A DNA stretch of 64,000 nucleotides from Siphonodentalium dalli (taxonomy: Eukaryota > Mollusca > Scaphopoda > Gadilida > Siphonodentaliidae). The DNA lies in assembly GCA_032622095.1 (NCBI GenBank), contig CP136067.1, positions 622,001 through 686,000 of the forward strand, in the 5' to 3' direction. The position numbers and the translations under genes were made by a program. A model generated the notes under the pieces. The model saw only the letters and a list, made by a program, of their open reading frames with translations, was not told the DNA's origin and did no database searches. Below are positions 34,489-45,900 of this stretch, piece by piece. How positions within the stretch are numbered: the first letter of the stretch is position 1; each line of letters begins with the position of its first letter.

Positions 34489-34915
34489 GTAACTAGCTGA
34501 TCTGCCTGACTTCGTCCGGGCTATTTAGGGCTTCTTTGTGATCGCCTCCATCTGGGAATATACAGCGTCTGGACAAATATATATATATATAAGCATGGTC
34601 AAGATCAAGGTCATGGTTGCACGGGAAATTAGACCCGCCCATATTGTTCCCGTGATCAAAGTAGGCCTATACATACCAAATTTGAGTCAGATCGGTTGAG
34701 GTCCAGAAACATGCCTCTATGAGGTATATGAGCGAGGTCAAGGTCAAGGACACGGTCGTACATGAAATTGGACCTGCACATATTGTTTCCTGGATCAAAG
34801 TAGGCCCACATGCCAATTTGAGTCAGATCGGTCGAGCAGTTATCAAGTCTATAACACATACAAACAGGCAGACAGACAGACAGAAGTTGCAAAATATATA
34901 ATAGATAATAAATGT
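34489..34915 (+). mobile_element. SINE-like or RTE-tail-like dispersed element
   Basis: It starts near agctgatctgcctgacttcg and ends in a cagacagacagacag run followed by an AT-rich tail. It holds two diverged copies of caagatcaaggtcatggttg ... gagtcagatcggt. The gacttcgtccggg start and (CAGA)n tail resemble the 3' regions of RTE-type non-LTR elements from memory; classification is uncertain. Confidence 0.5.
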
Positions 34916-35029
34916 GGTATCACGCCAGTTTAAAATTCATTTACTAAACGTTGAGTCTTTCGGTTTTTCTTGACTTTTTAAGTCTATCTGAGTGTTCTTA
35001 TTCCCTTCTATGAAATTTACGAAAACCCT

Positions 35030-35152
35030 GTGCCACTACATTATCTTATATTTGCGAGAATGATTGGCTTAACAATATTTACGTTGACCTTATAAGCCAG
35101 TGCATTCTCTTATATATGCTAGGCTCCCTATGAGAGACTTGCATATCGTGGG
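35030..35152 (+). repeat. Degraded family D palindrome
   Basis: ccctgtgccactacattatc and cagtgcattctcttatatat match parts of family D with many changes. Confidence 0.5.
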
Positions 35153-35159
35153 GTTAAAG

Positions 35160-35483
35160 CAACAAGGTACCATGTCAACTTTTTGGTGAAAATTAGTTTT
35201 TTTGTTAATTGGGTTGCAAATTAATTATACTTTCATGTGTAAAAATACTGGAGATCAATTTGACTAATTAATTAGTCTACTCATTAATTACCACAAGGTA
35301 CCATCTCGGTTATTGCCAATATGTTTAGAGCAACAAGGTACCATGTGGGTATTGTTGCATGCAACAAGGTGCTATCTTCGATATGGCACATTGCTGCTGA
35401 TAAGAAGTAATTAAATTGGTATCAATTTCTACCACTTAAAACTTATAGCACCTTGTTGTTGGCTTGTTAACAGATATCACATA
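35160..35483 (+). other. Subterminal repeats upstream of the transposase remnant
   Basis: caacaaggtaccat occurs near 35159, 35292 (partly) and 35335, with the inverse caccttgttgttgg near 35450. These may be the 5' end of the element that carried the broken transposase gene downstream. Confidence 0.45.
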
Positions 35484-37003
35484 ATGTGTTTTTGTATAAT
35501 GATAAGGAAGCCTGTACATATAAAATCTGAGTGTTTGTTGGAATGTAACAGACATTGTTCACTTAACAAGGAGATCACCAGGACCATTTTCATAGAAATA
35601 TATCCACGCCGACTGAGTGGAAAAGGAACAAGCGGAAAAATCTTCGGAATATTGGCGGCGAATATGTATCGTCAAGAGGAAGACATATTCAAGCGCGATT
35701 AACGGAGTACATTGATTGTGCCAAGTGTAGATTTAAATGTTCATTGAAGATATCTATGGAAGAAAGCCAATAAATTTTTGAAACATATTGGAGACTTGGA
35801 AATTATGAAAGACAGCGAGCATTCATTTGTCAGCATGTTAATCAGCAGGATACCAAGAAGGCAAAGCTGAAGTTGGCAGCCAATGCATACTATTTCACAG
35901 GAGGAAGCAACATGCATTGGGTGTGCAAATTGTTCTTTCTAAAAACACTTGATGTTGGACGAAAAAATGTCATGGTCAATTCACTGGGAAGGATTGAAGA
36001 GGGGCAAGTTCTTCAGCCAACAAAACCCCTCACAATTTTTTGGAGTTAATTCATTCACATATGAAATCATTTCCAACAATGGAGTCACACTACGCTCGCA
36101 AAGATTCTAGAAAGCTTTACTTGGGTCAGGAGCTTAATATAAAGATTATGTACAGAGTTTTCAAGGATCACTATTTCAGAAACACTAAATGTCCAGTCTC
36201 TGAGTCATTATACAGGAGGACCTTTGTGAACATTATAATTTATCTTTTCACAAACCAAAAAAGGATCAATGTGTAGTCTGATCGACGTATGACCGAAAAC
36301 AATTAGGTGGATTGCTAGAAGAGGGAGACACTGAGAAATATAACAACCACAGAAAAATGAAGGATCTAGCCAGACAAGAGAAAGAGCTAGGACAAAGAAA
36401 ACGCCAAAAATGACAAATCTCTCCTTGTTGCGACATTCGATTTGGAATCAGTCTTGACAGCTCCATGTTCACTGGTGGGCTTGCTATATTACAAACGGAA
36501 GCTTTCATGCTATAACCTGTCGTTCTTTTCTTTAGCTGACAAAAAGGGTACTTGCAGGGGCGCCGGAAGCATCCAAGGACAGGGGGGGCAGAGCCTACAA
36601 AAAGGGCACTTTTCCGCAAAAAAGGGCATTTTCTCCGCAAACTCGGGAAAATAACCATAAATTCATTGTGGCAAAATCCCTATTTTAAAGGTATTTGTCG
36701 GTTTTTTATGGCCGTTTTGTGATAAAATTGACAAAAAATTAATATTCCTTATGAAATTGGTGGTATTTGGACCAAAAAAGTCACATTTTGCTATAAAAAC
36801 ATGAGATTAAACACACAAAAAGCATTTTCTGTCTCCATAAAAAGGGCAAGTCCTGCCCCCGCTCGCCCCCCCTTGGTCAAGGGCAGGGGGGTCAGCTGCC
36901 CCCTCTGTCCCCCCTCTTCCGGCACCCCTGGGTACTTGTTACCTATGGGATGCAGTACAAGCAGCTTGGGGCTCAAACAAAATTGGTAAATAACATAATT
37001 TTT
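35484..37003 (+). pseudogene. Broken transposase gene, split by later insertions
   Basis: Fragments in changing frames give motifs that I recall from a widespread, poorly named animal transposase family: AFICQHV and VCKLFFLKTLDVGRKNV (35818-35980), SHYARKDSRKLYLGQELNIK (36070-36140), HKPKKDQC (36249-36272, frame shifted), TFDLESVLTAPC and YYKRKLSCYNLSF (36430-36530). After an inserted MITE comes CYLWDAVQAAWGSNKIG (36938-36990). Frameshifts, a TAG/TGA after the PKKDQC motif and two insertions show that it is dead. Function in life would be DNA transposition. Confidence 0.65.
36555..36930. mobile_element. Non-autonomous hAT-like MITE inside the transposase remnant
   Basis: Flanked by the 8-bp repeat GGTACTTG (36547-36554 and 36931-36938). 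Inverted ends CAGGGGCGCCGGAAG and CTTCCGGCACCCCTG differ at one position. Removing it restores the reading GTC-YLWD across the break. Confidence 0.88.
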
Positions 37004-37004
37004 T

Positions 37005-38816
37005 TGTTTTATAGAGCCCATATACAAAATGAGCAGGTGATGCCACAGTGTCCTGGGCCCACAAACAAGGTACCCCGCCTTGCTCACCGGAAGCTTATAT
37101 TATGCTAATGATGAACAGACAGTCTGCCGTAGGAGCAGTTTTAGCCAGTCAAAAATAAAATTAGTGTAAATAAAATTGTAGAGAATCCTGAATATCATGA
37201 ATTGATTACATGATGGTATACACTTACAAAGCCCAAAATTTACAAATATAAATTCAAAAACAGTCGTAGTCAGGTTATATTGTTTACATAAACATCGGAG
37301 GTGCCCTTGTTGTTAGCGGGAGTTATCGGAATCCACCGAGATCGCATCGGGCGCATACATTCCTATATTTTACATATTTCCGCGTTATCATATGCGTATT
37401 TTACATATTAAATATAGTATACACAAATTATGGCATCCAGGTGAGACATAAAAATCTCTCGCGGAAAACAGACGCAAACAGGCGGACGGGCGGACTGACT
37501 AAACGGCAGACATTGAATGTCGGCCACAAAACGTTATCCTACATTATATATTAAATATATGTATTAGCGTCTTTAAATATTGCGGACTCCAACAGTCCAA
37601 CTCCATGCACGCATATAATACGCTAATATATATTTAATACAATGTAGGATAACGTTTTGTGGCCGACATACAATGTCTGCCATTTAGTCAGTCCGCCCGT
37701 CCGTCCGTTTGTGTCTGTTTTCCGCGATAGATTTGTATGTCTCACCTGGATGTCATTAGTATGTGTATACCGATATTTAATATGGAAAATACACATATAT
37801 GATAACGCATGTTGTCTTATCTTGTAAAAAATGCTTACTACATGTATCAGCTTTGTTTCCCAGACTGTTAAGCTATACTGCATTATATATAAAGAGTGGT
37901 TCATCTATGAGTTATTTATTTTTATACGGGAATTATAGGTAATCAAACAACGGGACCTCCCTTGGTCAAAGAAACGAAATAACCTTCCACGATAGTGTGT
38001 GGATTATTCGATAATTAATTGTCTATGTTGATATCTTTTAATGAGTATATGGAGTGAAACATTCATACCCAAGTATGAATGGTAATGGTTTGTATATGCG
38101 TACATGATAAACGCACTTGTTTTACAAAGACGGGAACTTCAGGCATCAAAAATACAAGCAGGTAAACACGCACATATATGCATATAATTAAATAGCGTTA
38201 TTTGTTATAAATATTGCGGACTCCAACAGTCCAACTCATTGCACGCATAAAAGACGCTAATACATATATTTAATATATAATGTAGGATAACGTTTTGTGG
38301 CCGACATTCAATGTCTGCCGTTTAGTCAGTCCGCCCGTCCGCCTGTTTGCGTCTGTTTTCCGCGAGAGATTTTTATGTCTCACCTGGATGCCATAATTTG
38401 TGTATACTATATTTAATATGTAAAATACGCATATGATAACGCGGAAATATGTAAAATATAGGAATGTATGCGCCCGATGCGATCTCGGTGGATTCCGATA
38501 ACTCCCGCTAACAACAAGGGCACCTCCGATGTTTATGTAAACAATATAACCTGACTACGACTGTTGTTGAATTTATAGTTGTAAATTTTGGGCTTTGTAA
38601 GTGTATACCATCATGTAATCAATTCATGATATTCAGGATTCTCTACAATTTTATTTACACTAATTTTATTTTTGACTGGCTAAAACTGCTCCTACGGCAG
38701 ACTGTCTGTTCATCATTAGCATAATATAAGCTTCCGGTGAGCAAGGCGGGGTACCTTGTTTGTGGGCCCAGGACACTGTGGCATCACCTGCTCATTTTGT
38801 ATATGGGCTCTATAAA
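37005..38816. mobile_element. Long-arm inverted-repeat element (1.8 kb)
   Basis: Arms of about 560-600 bp (from gttttatagagcccatatac to about 37600, and from about 38220 to gtatatgggctctataaaac) are inverted copies. A third partial inverted copy lies at about 37625-37810. Direct repeats containing GGTAAATAACAT flank it (about 36983-36994 and 38824-38835); shared bases on either side make the exact duplication length (9 to 23 bp) ambiguous. Long arms and a roughly 9-12-bp duplication would fit a MULE-like or foldback element. Confidence 0.7.
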
Positions 38817-38899
38817 ACAAAATTGGTAAATAACATAATTTCAGTGGCAGAACAAAACAAGACTCTTAAGACCACCTTCAATGGGAACTCACCTGTTAA

Positions 38900-39291
38900 C
38901 CCTTTACCCAACAGAAGGGCCCTGTGCCAATGCATTCTCTTATATATGCGAGTCGACCATAGGTCGCCTCGCATATATAAGAGAATGCATTGGCTTAACA
39001 CGTTAAAAATTATTAAATTGTTAAAGAATGCAAGAAAAAAAGGTAAAAAGTGTTTAAAAAAGATTTTTTTTAGGCCAATGCATTCTCTTATATATGCGAG
39101 GCGACCTATGGTCGACTCGCATATATAAGAGAATGCATTGGCACAGGGCATAACTGTAACTATCACAATGTGGTCAAGGAGCCGGTTCCAATGATATCCA
39201 TATTTGTATGGTTCTATTGAGACAGACCGAAGATATTTTAGGCTGTTGAAGCTTTATTTGGCCGGTTTTGGCCGGTTTGTTGGGTAAAGGG
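38900..39291. mobile_element. TTAA-flanked piggyBac-like MITE (family D, full copy)
   Basis: TTAA at 38896-38899 and 39292-39295; ends CCCTTTACCCAACA and TGTTGGGTAAAGGG. The inside carries two mirrored ccaatgcattctcttatata palindromes joined by an AT-rich spacer, then gacagaccgaagatatttta. 392 bp, non-coding. Longest intact copy in the window. Confidence 0.88.
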
Positions 39292-39295
39292 TTAA

Positions 39296-39705
39296 ACGCG
39301 ACCGCGACCACCTAATTTTTGGTTCAAAACACAAATTCCACCTTTGTTGAGAGACCACGACCAATTATTAAAGATAAAGAAGCAGACACTTCATATAAAC
39401 TAAGTTAAAATACTCAGAATTCCACCGGATACGGCCGGATTTGCACAAAAACGAATGTACAATATCAGAATAAACTATAAAATGGACTCGTCTTACTGTG
39501 TAACCCCCAAAAGAAATGGACACATTCCACCATTTATTAACAAATTTTCAGAAGGATAAACTTCATTTAAAATAAGTAAAAAAAACAAACTATAGGTAAA
39601 ATTACAACTGACATACGTGAAACCGAAAGTACAAAATGGATCGAGTCTTACAGTTTTACCCGCAAACGAAATTGACACATTCTGTTTGCATGCTTTGTGA
39701 CTTAT
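39296..39705 (+). other. Unassigned intron
   Basis: AT-rich; two loosely similar blocks (caccacctaatttttgg, cacattccaccatttatta). No exon or hairpin recognised. Confidence 0.4.
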
Positions 39706-39834
39706 CGGTTATCGGAAAGCTCTCAGTGAGAGCTTTCCGTTGAATGGCAACTAGCCATATTTCCGACTAAATCCTGAAAAGTTACCCATAATTCAGCGGT
39801 GGTTAAGGAGTCGATTATTTAGAGCATTACTGTA
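39706..39834 (+). repeat. Right half of a family C hairpin beside exon 12
   Basis: ggaaagctctcagtgagagc is followed by the complete right arm ending agagcattactgta. It stops 23 bases before exon 12, so the last intron bases, and probably the branch point region, lie in or next to transposon-derived DNA. Confidence 0.85.
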
Positions 39835-39857
39835 CATGTACATATTTTTTTTAACAG

Positions 39858-39977
39858 ATGTGGATGAATGTGATGTGTCCAGTTCATGTTCTCAGCGATG
39901 TACAAACACCAATGGAAACTTCACATGTTCGTGTGAACTGGGATTCTCGCTACAAAATGACAAATCATCATGCAACG
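39858..39977 (+). CDS. EGF exon 12, calcium-binding type (residues 560-599)
   Basis: Acceptor tttttttttaacag, donor AACG|GTCAGT, 120 bases, phase 1-1. One cbEGF starting DVDEC; CTNTNGNFTCSC matches the hydroxylation consensus, with a sequon (NFT) inside it. First one-EGF exon of module 3. No duplicated junction, but a half-MITE sits directly upstream. Confidence 0.92.
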
Positions 39978-40049
39978 GTCAGTATATGCAGTGTGGTGCA
40001 ATTAGTTTCACATTTTCATACTGTATACACCCATCAGTAAGCCCAGGGG

Positions 40050-40196
40050 GGGGGTGAAGTTTTTGACACAAAACTTGGGACTGGGCTTATACCTTCGAGG
40101 ACCCCCCACATGGGACTGGGCTTATACCTTCGAGGACCCCCACATGCAAAATCTCAGTTTGTATTCATAGGGCTATTCTAATGTCCTGTTTTATGG
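40050..40196 (+). repeat. Two-copy repeat of gggactgggcttatacc
   Basis: gggactgggcttataccttc and gaggacccc occur twice (40076-40110 and 40112-40142). It is related to the 55-bp units at 41338-41900 (gactgggcttatcc). Confidence 0.6.
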
Positions 40197-40896
40197 CAGG
40201 TGTGGCACCAGAAAATCCCCAACAGGGGAGCTGTGCTCCCCGACAGGGGGGGGCTACACTAAATTACACCATATAGCCTGTTGGTATAGTGTGTGTGGCG
40301 AACCAATGAGGGAGTCGTCATAAAGTTTAGCAATACATCAGCCATAATAAGCAGATGAGATAACTCGAAGATTAAAACCCATGAATTGTTGTGAAAATTC
40401 CTATATTCTAGGGAGGTCACTTGTCTTCTGTGTCAGTTCTAATTTCTAATTTCATTAGTTGCAAGTGCCAGCATGGTGTTTCACTGTCGGGGATATAGCT
40501 AACATGTGGCCATACTGTAGGTACTCAATGGTTCTATAGACCAATGTGGCCATTGTGACGAATGCCAGAGTAGCCAGCAATGATAAAGCACACATGTTTC
40601 AATAGATTTTCATTACCACTAAAACGCTGATGGTGTAACAATACAGGGGAATACCCCCCCGGATTTAATGGGAACATGTGCCATGAATATTTTGTGTGGG
40701 ATATATTCCGCTGTATGTTCTCTCTCTGACACTTTCCCACACTGACAGTCTGTACATGATTACTTCATCTTATACACACAACCGACTTACATATAGAAAA
40801 TCCCTGACAAGTCCTCCCCGACGAGGGGGCTAGAGCTCCCCGACAAGGGGGCTGTAGCCCCCCCCCCCCCTGTGCCCCCCACTGGCGCCACCCCTG
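40197..40896. mobile_element. Non-autonomous hAT-like element (700 bp)
   Basis: 8-bp repeats TTTTATGG at 40189-40196 and 40897-40904; inverted ends CAGGTGTGGCACCAG and CTGGCGCCACCCCTG. Subterminal ccccgacaggggg motifs occur near both ends. No coding region recognised. Confidence 0.85.
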
Positions 40897-41014
40897 TTTT
40901 ATGGGAATCATCATGTATATTATTTGATTTAATGAAAATGCTTTGTTTTGGGTTTTATTATGTAAGATAAATATTTAGAATAGGACACAAAAATCATCTT
41001 ATATATTGAAAAAC

Positions 41015-41205
41015 ATTGAGGCAGGTAGTACTAATGAGGCAGGTAGTACTAATGAGGCAGGTAGTACTAATGAGGCAGGTAGTACTAATGAGGCAGGTAG
41101 TACTAATGAGGCAGGTAGTACTAATGAGGCAGGTAGTACTAATGAGGCAGGTAGTACTAATGAGGCAGGTAGTACTAATGAGGCAGGTAGTACTAATGCA
41201 ATGGA
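41015..41205 (+). repeat. 18-bp tandem array
   Basis: About eleven near-perfect copies of gaggcaggtagtactaat. The period is a multiple of three, so several frames stay open across it by chance. Confidence 0.9.
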
Positions 41206-41337
41206 AATTAGCTGGAGTTATGCTATTTTTTGTGCATGAATTTTTGTCATCTTCATTCAGAGTTAATTTGACATCAATGTATTCTCGCCCTATAAGTTCT
41301 AAAAATGGGGCCGGACTTATCTACGAGGACCACCCCA

Positions 41338-41905
41338 TGACTTTTTGGGAGCAAAAACATAGACTGGGCTTATCCTCAGGGATGGGCTTACTGATGGTGT
41401 ATACAGTATAACATAGACTGGGCTTATCCTCAGGGATGGGCTTACTGACAGGTGTATACAGTATAACATAGACTGGGCTTATCCTCAGGGATGGGCTTAC
41501 TGACAGGTGTATACAGTATAACATAGACTGGGCTTATCCTCAGGGATGGGCTTACTGACAGGTGTATACAGTATAACATAGACTGGGCTTATCCTCAGGG
41601 ATGGGCTTACTGACAGGTGTATACAGTATAACATAGACTGGGCTTATCCTCAGGGATGGGCTTACTGACAGGTGTATACATTATAACATAGACTGGGCTT
41701 ATCCTCAGGGATGGGCTTACTGACAGGTGTATACAGTATAACATAGACTGGGCTTATCCTCAGGGATGGGCTTACTGACAGGTGTATACAGTATAACATA
41801 GACTGGGCTTATCCTCAGGGATGGGCTTACTGACAGGTGTATACAGTATAACATAGACTGGGCTTATCCTCAGGGATGGGCTTACTGACGGTTGTATACA
41901 ATAAG
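41338..41905 (+). repeat. 55-bp tandem array
   Basis: About ten units of aacatagactgggcttatcc, tcagggatgggcttactgac and aggtgtatacagtat. Very homogeneous. Confidence 0.9.
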
Positions 41906-41939
41906 ATTATTAAGCAGAGAAATTCCACCTGGACTTACT

Positions 41940-42020
41940 GAGTTATAACTTTATAAAGACCCACTGAGACCCGAGCAGACGGCATTATATTTGTGTGAGG
42001 TACCATATGGGATGTAATAT
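41940..42020 (+). repeat. Diverged family B hairpin
   Basis: gacccactgagacccgagcagacg ends in gtgaggtaccatatggg. The core is shortened. taactttataaagacccact is repeated just after it (42033-42051). Confidence 0.5.
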
Positions 42021-42101
42021 TACAGATTCATAACTTTATAAAGACCCACTGTGAGCACTTTTTGATGCCTCATTTAAGCTCGTTAATATGGACAGACTTC
42101 A

Positions 42102-42660
42102 GCACATAAAACACTATCCACTTAAACACCCTTTCGTTTGTCTCGCCATCCTTCCATCCGATGTCTGTTTACGTCATAACTTGAACAGTAGTGCTTGTAT
42201 TTCATTGAAATGTTGTATGGATGTTCACTACTATGAGGACATTCAATAGAGGGTTCAATCATTTTGTTCAGATTTTCCATTCTAGAGTTATTAATCTTTG
42301 TTTATCTGGATATGTTGGCTTTTTGGTCTGTCCAATGTCTGTTCAAGTCATAACTTCAACAGTTGTGCTTGGATTTCAATGGATGTTTACTACTATGAGG
42401 ACATTCAACAGAGGGTTCAATTGTTTTGTTCTGGTTTTCCATTCTAGAGTTATTCATCTTTGTTATCTGGAAAATGTTGGCCTTTTGTCTGTTCAGGCCA
42501 TAATTTGAACAGTTATGCTCGGATCTTAATGAAATTTGGTATGGATGTTCACTATATGGTGTGTTCAGGTTTTTCGTTTTATGGTTATTCATCTTTGTTT
42601 ATATGAAAATGCTGATTTTTGGGTCCATCTGTCTGAGTAGATCAGTTGTAGGTTAAAGGT
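42102..42660 (+). repeat. Three-copy dispersed repeat, unit about 155 bp
   Basis: gtctgttcaagtcataactt, ggatgttcactactatgagg and ccattctagagttat recur three times with about 85% similarity by eye. A fragment (ttccattctagagttatcct) also occurs at 3302. Confidence 0.7.
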
Positions 42661-42755
42661 ATTCCCGCATTAGGCGGTATGCCACAAGGGGGTATGCACC
42701 AGATGACAGTCCATCTCTTGTTACTGCAGGTTTGAAATCCTGGATATATATTTGG

Positions 42756-42820
42756 TTTACTTTCCTATGTTAGATATCATGACTGTGAAAAGGTTTGCCG
42801 TAATATGATTAGTCGATTTG
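42756..42820 (+). pseudogene. Decoy acceptor with rearranged copy of exon 13
   Basis: ttcctatgttag (AG at 42772-42773) is followed by atatcatgactgtgaaaagg and tttgccgtaatatgattagtcg, a copy of the exon interior at 42855-42897 offset by 77 bp. The DECTAGS segment is deleted and the frame is shifted, so it cannot replace the exon. It ends in the true acceptor tttgatttttag. Confidence 0.85.
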
Positions 42821-42828
42821 ATTTTTAG

Positions 42829-42954
42829 ATATTGATGAGTGTACTGCTGGCAGTCATGACTGTGAACAGGTTTGCCGCAATACGATTGGTCGATTTGCCT
42901 GTGAGTGTTATCCAGGATATGACATAAGTACGACAGACAACACCAAATGTACAG
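42829..42954 (+). CDS. EGF exon 13, calcium-binding type (residues 600-641)
   Basis: Acceptor tttgatttttag, donor ACAG|GTAAGA, 126 bases, phase 1-1. One cbEGF starting DIDEC with [12 protein letters not shown] fitting the hydroxylation consensus. The last loop ([12 protein letters not shown]) is longer than average. Second one-EGF exon of module 3. Its donor is the first of about ninety donor-like sites. Confidence 0.92.
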
Positions 42955-45900
42955 GTAAGATTTCATATGTATATCTATTACACACCCAAATACCATACCT
43001 ACTGGTAAGGTGTCATATGCATATCTATTACACACCCAAATAATATATACCAACCGGTAAGGTGTCATATGTATATCTATTACACACCCAAATACCATAC
43101 CTACTGGTAAGGTGTCATATGTATATCTATTACACACCCAAATAATATATACCTACTGGTAAGGTGTCATATGCATTATCTATTACACACCCAAATACCA
43201 TACCTACTGGTAAGAATTCATATGTATATCTATTACACACCCAAATAATATATACCTACTGGTAAGGTGTCATATGCATATCTATTACACACCCAAATAC
43301 CATACCTACTGGTAAGGTGTCATATGTATATCTATTACACACCCAAATAATATATACCAACTGGTAAGATGTCATATGTATATCTATTACAAACCCAAAT
43401 AATATATACCAACTGGTAAGATGTCATATGTATATCTATTACACACCCAAATAATATATACCTACTGGTAAGGTGTCATATGTATATCTATTACACACCC
43501 AAATACCATACCTACTGGTAAGGTGTCATATGTATATCTATTACACACCCAAATAATATATACCTACTGGTAAGGTGTCATATGTATATCTATTACAAAC
43601 CCAAATACCATACCTACTGGTAAGGTGTCATATGTATATCTATTACACACCCAAATAATATATACCTACTGGTAAGGTGTCATATGCATTATCTATTACA
43701 CACCCAAATACCATACCTACTGGTAAGAATTCATATGTATATCTATTACACACCCAAATAATATATACCTACTGGTAAGGTGTCATATGCATATCTATTA
43801 CACACCCAAATACCATACCTACTGGTAAGGTGTCATATGTATATTTATTACACACCCAAATACCATACCTACTGGTAAGGTGTCATATGTATATCTATTA
43901 CACTCCCAAATAATATATACCTACTGGTAAGGTGTCATATGCATATCTATTACACACCCAAATACCATACCTACTGGTAAGGTGTCATATGTATATCTAT
44001 TACACACCCAAATACCATACCTACTGGTAAGGTGTCATATGCATTATCTATTACACACCCAAATACCATACCTACTGGTAAGAATTCATATGTAAATCTA
44101 TTACACACCCAAATAATATATACCGACCAGTAAGATGTCATATGTATATCTATTACACACCCAAATACCATACCTACTGGTAAGGTGTCATATGCATTAT
44201 CTATTACACACCCAAATACCATACCTACTGGTAAGAATTCATATGTATATCTATTACACACCCAAATAATATATACCAACCGGTAAGATGTCATATGTAT
44301 ATCTATTACACACCCAAGTACCATACCTACTGGTAAGGTGTCATATGTATATCTATTACACACCCAAATAATATATACCAACCGGTAAGATGTCATATGT
44401 ATATCTATTACACACCCAAATAATATATACCTACTGGTAAGGTGTCATATGTATATCTATTACACACCCAAATACCATACCTACTGGTAAGAATTCATAT
44501 GTATATCTATTACACACCCAAATACCATACCTACTGGTAAGAATTCATATGTATATCTATTACACACCCAAATAATATATAGCTGCTGGTAAGGTGTCAT
44601 ATGTATATCTATTACACACCCAAATACCATACCTACTGGTAAGGTGTCATATGCATTATCTATTACACACCCAAATACCATACCTACTGGTAAGAATTCA
44701 TATGTATATCTATTACACACCCAAATACCATACCTACTGGTAAGAATTCATATGTATATCTATTACACACCCAAATAATATATAGCTGCTGGTAAGGTGT
44801 CATATGTATATCTATTACACACCCAAATACCATACCTACTGGTAAGGTGTCATATGCATTATCTATTACACACCCAAATACCATACCTACTGGTAAGAAT
44901 TCATATGTAAATCTATTACACACCCAAATAATATATACCGACCAGTAAGATGTCATATGTATATCTATTACACACCCAAATACCATACCTACTGGTAAGG
45001 TGTCATATGCATTATCTATTACACACCCAAATACCATACCTACTGGTAAGAATTCATATGTATATCTATTACACACCCAAATAATATATACCAACCGGTA
45101 AGATGTCATATGTATATCTATTACACACCCAAGTACCATACCTACTGGTAAGGTGTCATATGTATATCTATTACACACCCAAGTACCATACCTACTGGTA
45201 AGGTGTCATACGTATATCTATTACACACCCAAATAATATATACCTACTGGTAAGGTGTCATATGTATATCTATTACACACCCAAATAATATATACCAACC
45301 GGTAAGATGTCATATGTATATCTATTACACACCCAAATAATATATACCTACGGGTAAGGTGTCATATGCATATCTATTACACACCCAAATACCATACCTA
45401 CTGGTAAGGTGTCATATGTATATCTATTACACTCCCAAATAACATACCTACTGGTAAGGTGTCATATGCATTATCTATTACACACCCAAATACCATACCT
45501 ACTGGTAAGGTGTCATATGTATATCTATTACACACCCAAATAATATATACCTACTGGTAAGGGGTCATATCTATATCTATTACACACCCAAATAATATAT
45601 ACCAACCGGTAAGATGTCATATGTATATCTATTACACACCCAAATAATATATACCAACCGGTAAGATGTCATATGTATATCTATTACACACCCAAATAAC
45701 ATACCTACTGGTAAGGTGTCATATGTATATCTATTACACACCCAAATAATAAATACCTACTGGTAAGGTGTCATATGTATATCTATTACACACCCAAATA
45801 ATATATACCTACTGGTAAGGTGTCATATGTATATCTATTACACACCCAAATACCATACCTACTGGTAAGGTGTCATATGTATATCTATTACACACCCAAA

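Noticed and set aside
41006-41239. Frame encoding EAGSTN repeats
   Set aside because: Product of an 18-bp minisatellite; no splice sites or conserved flanks.
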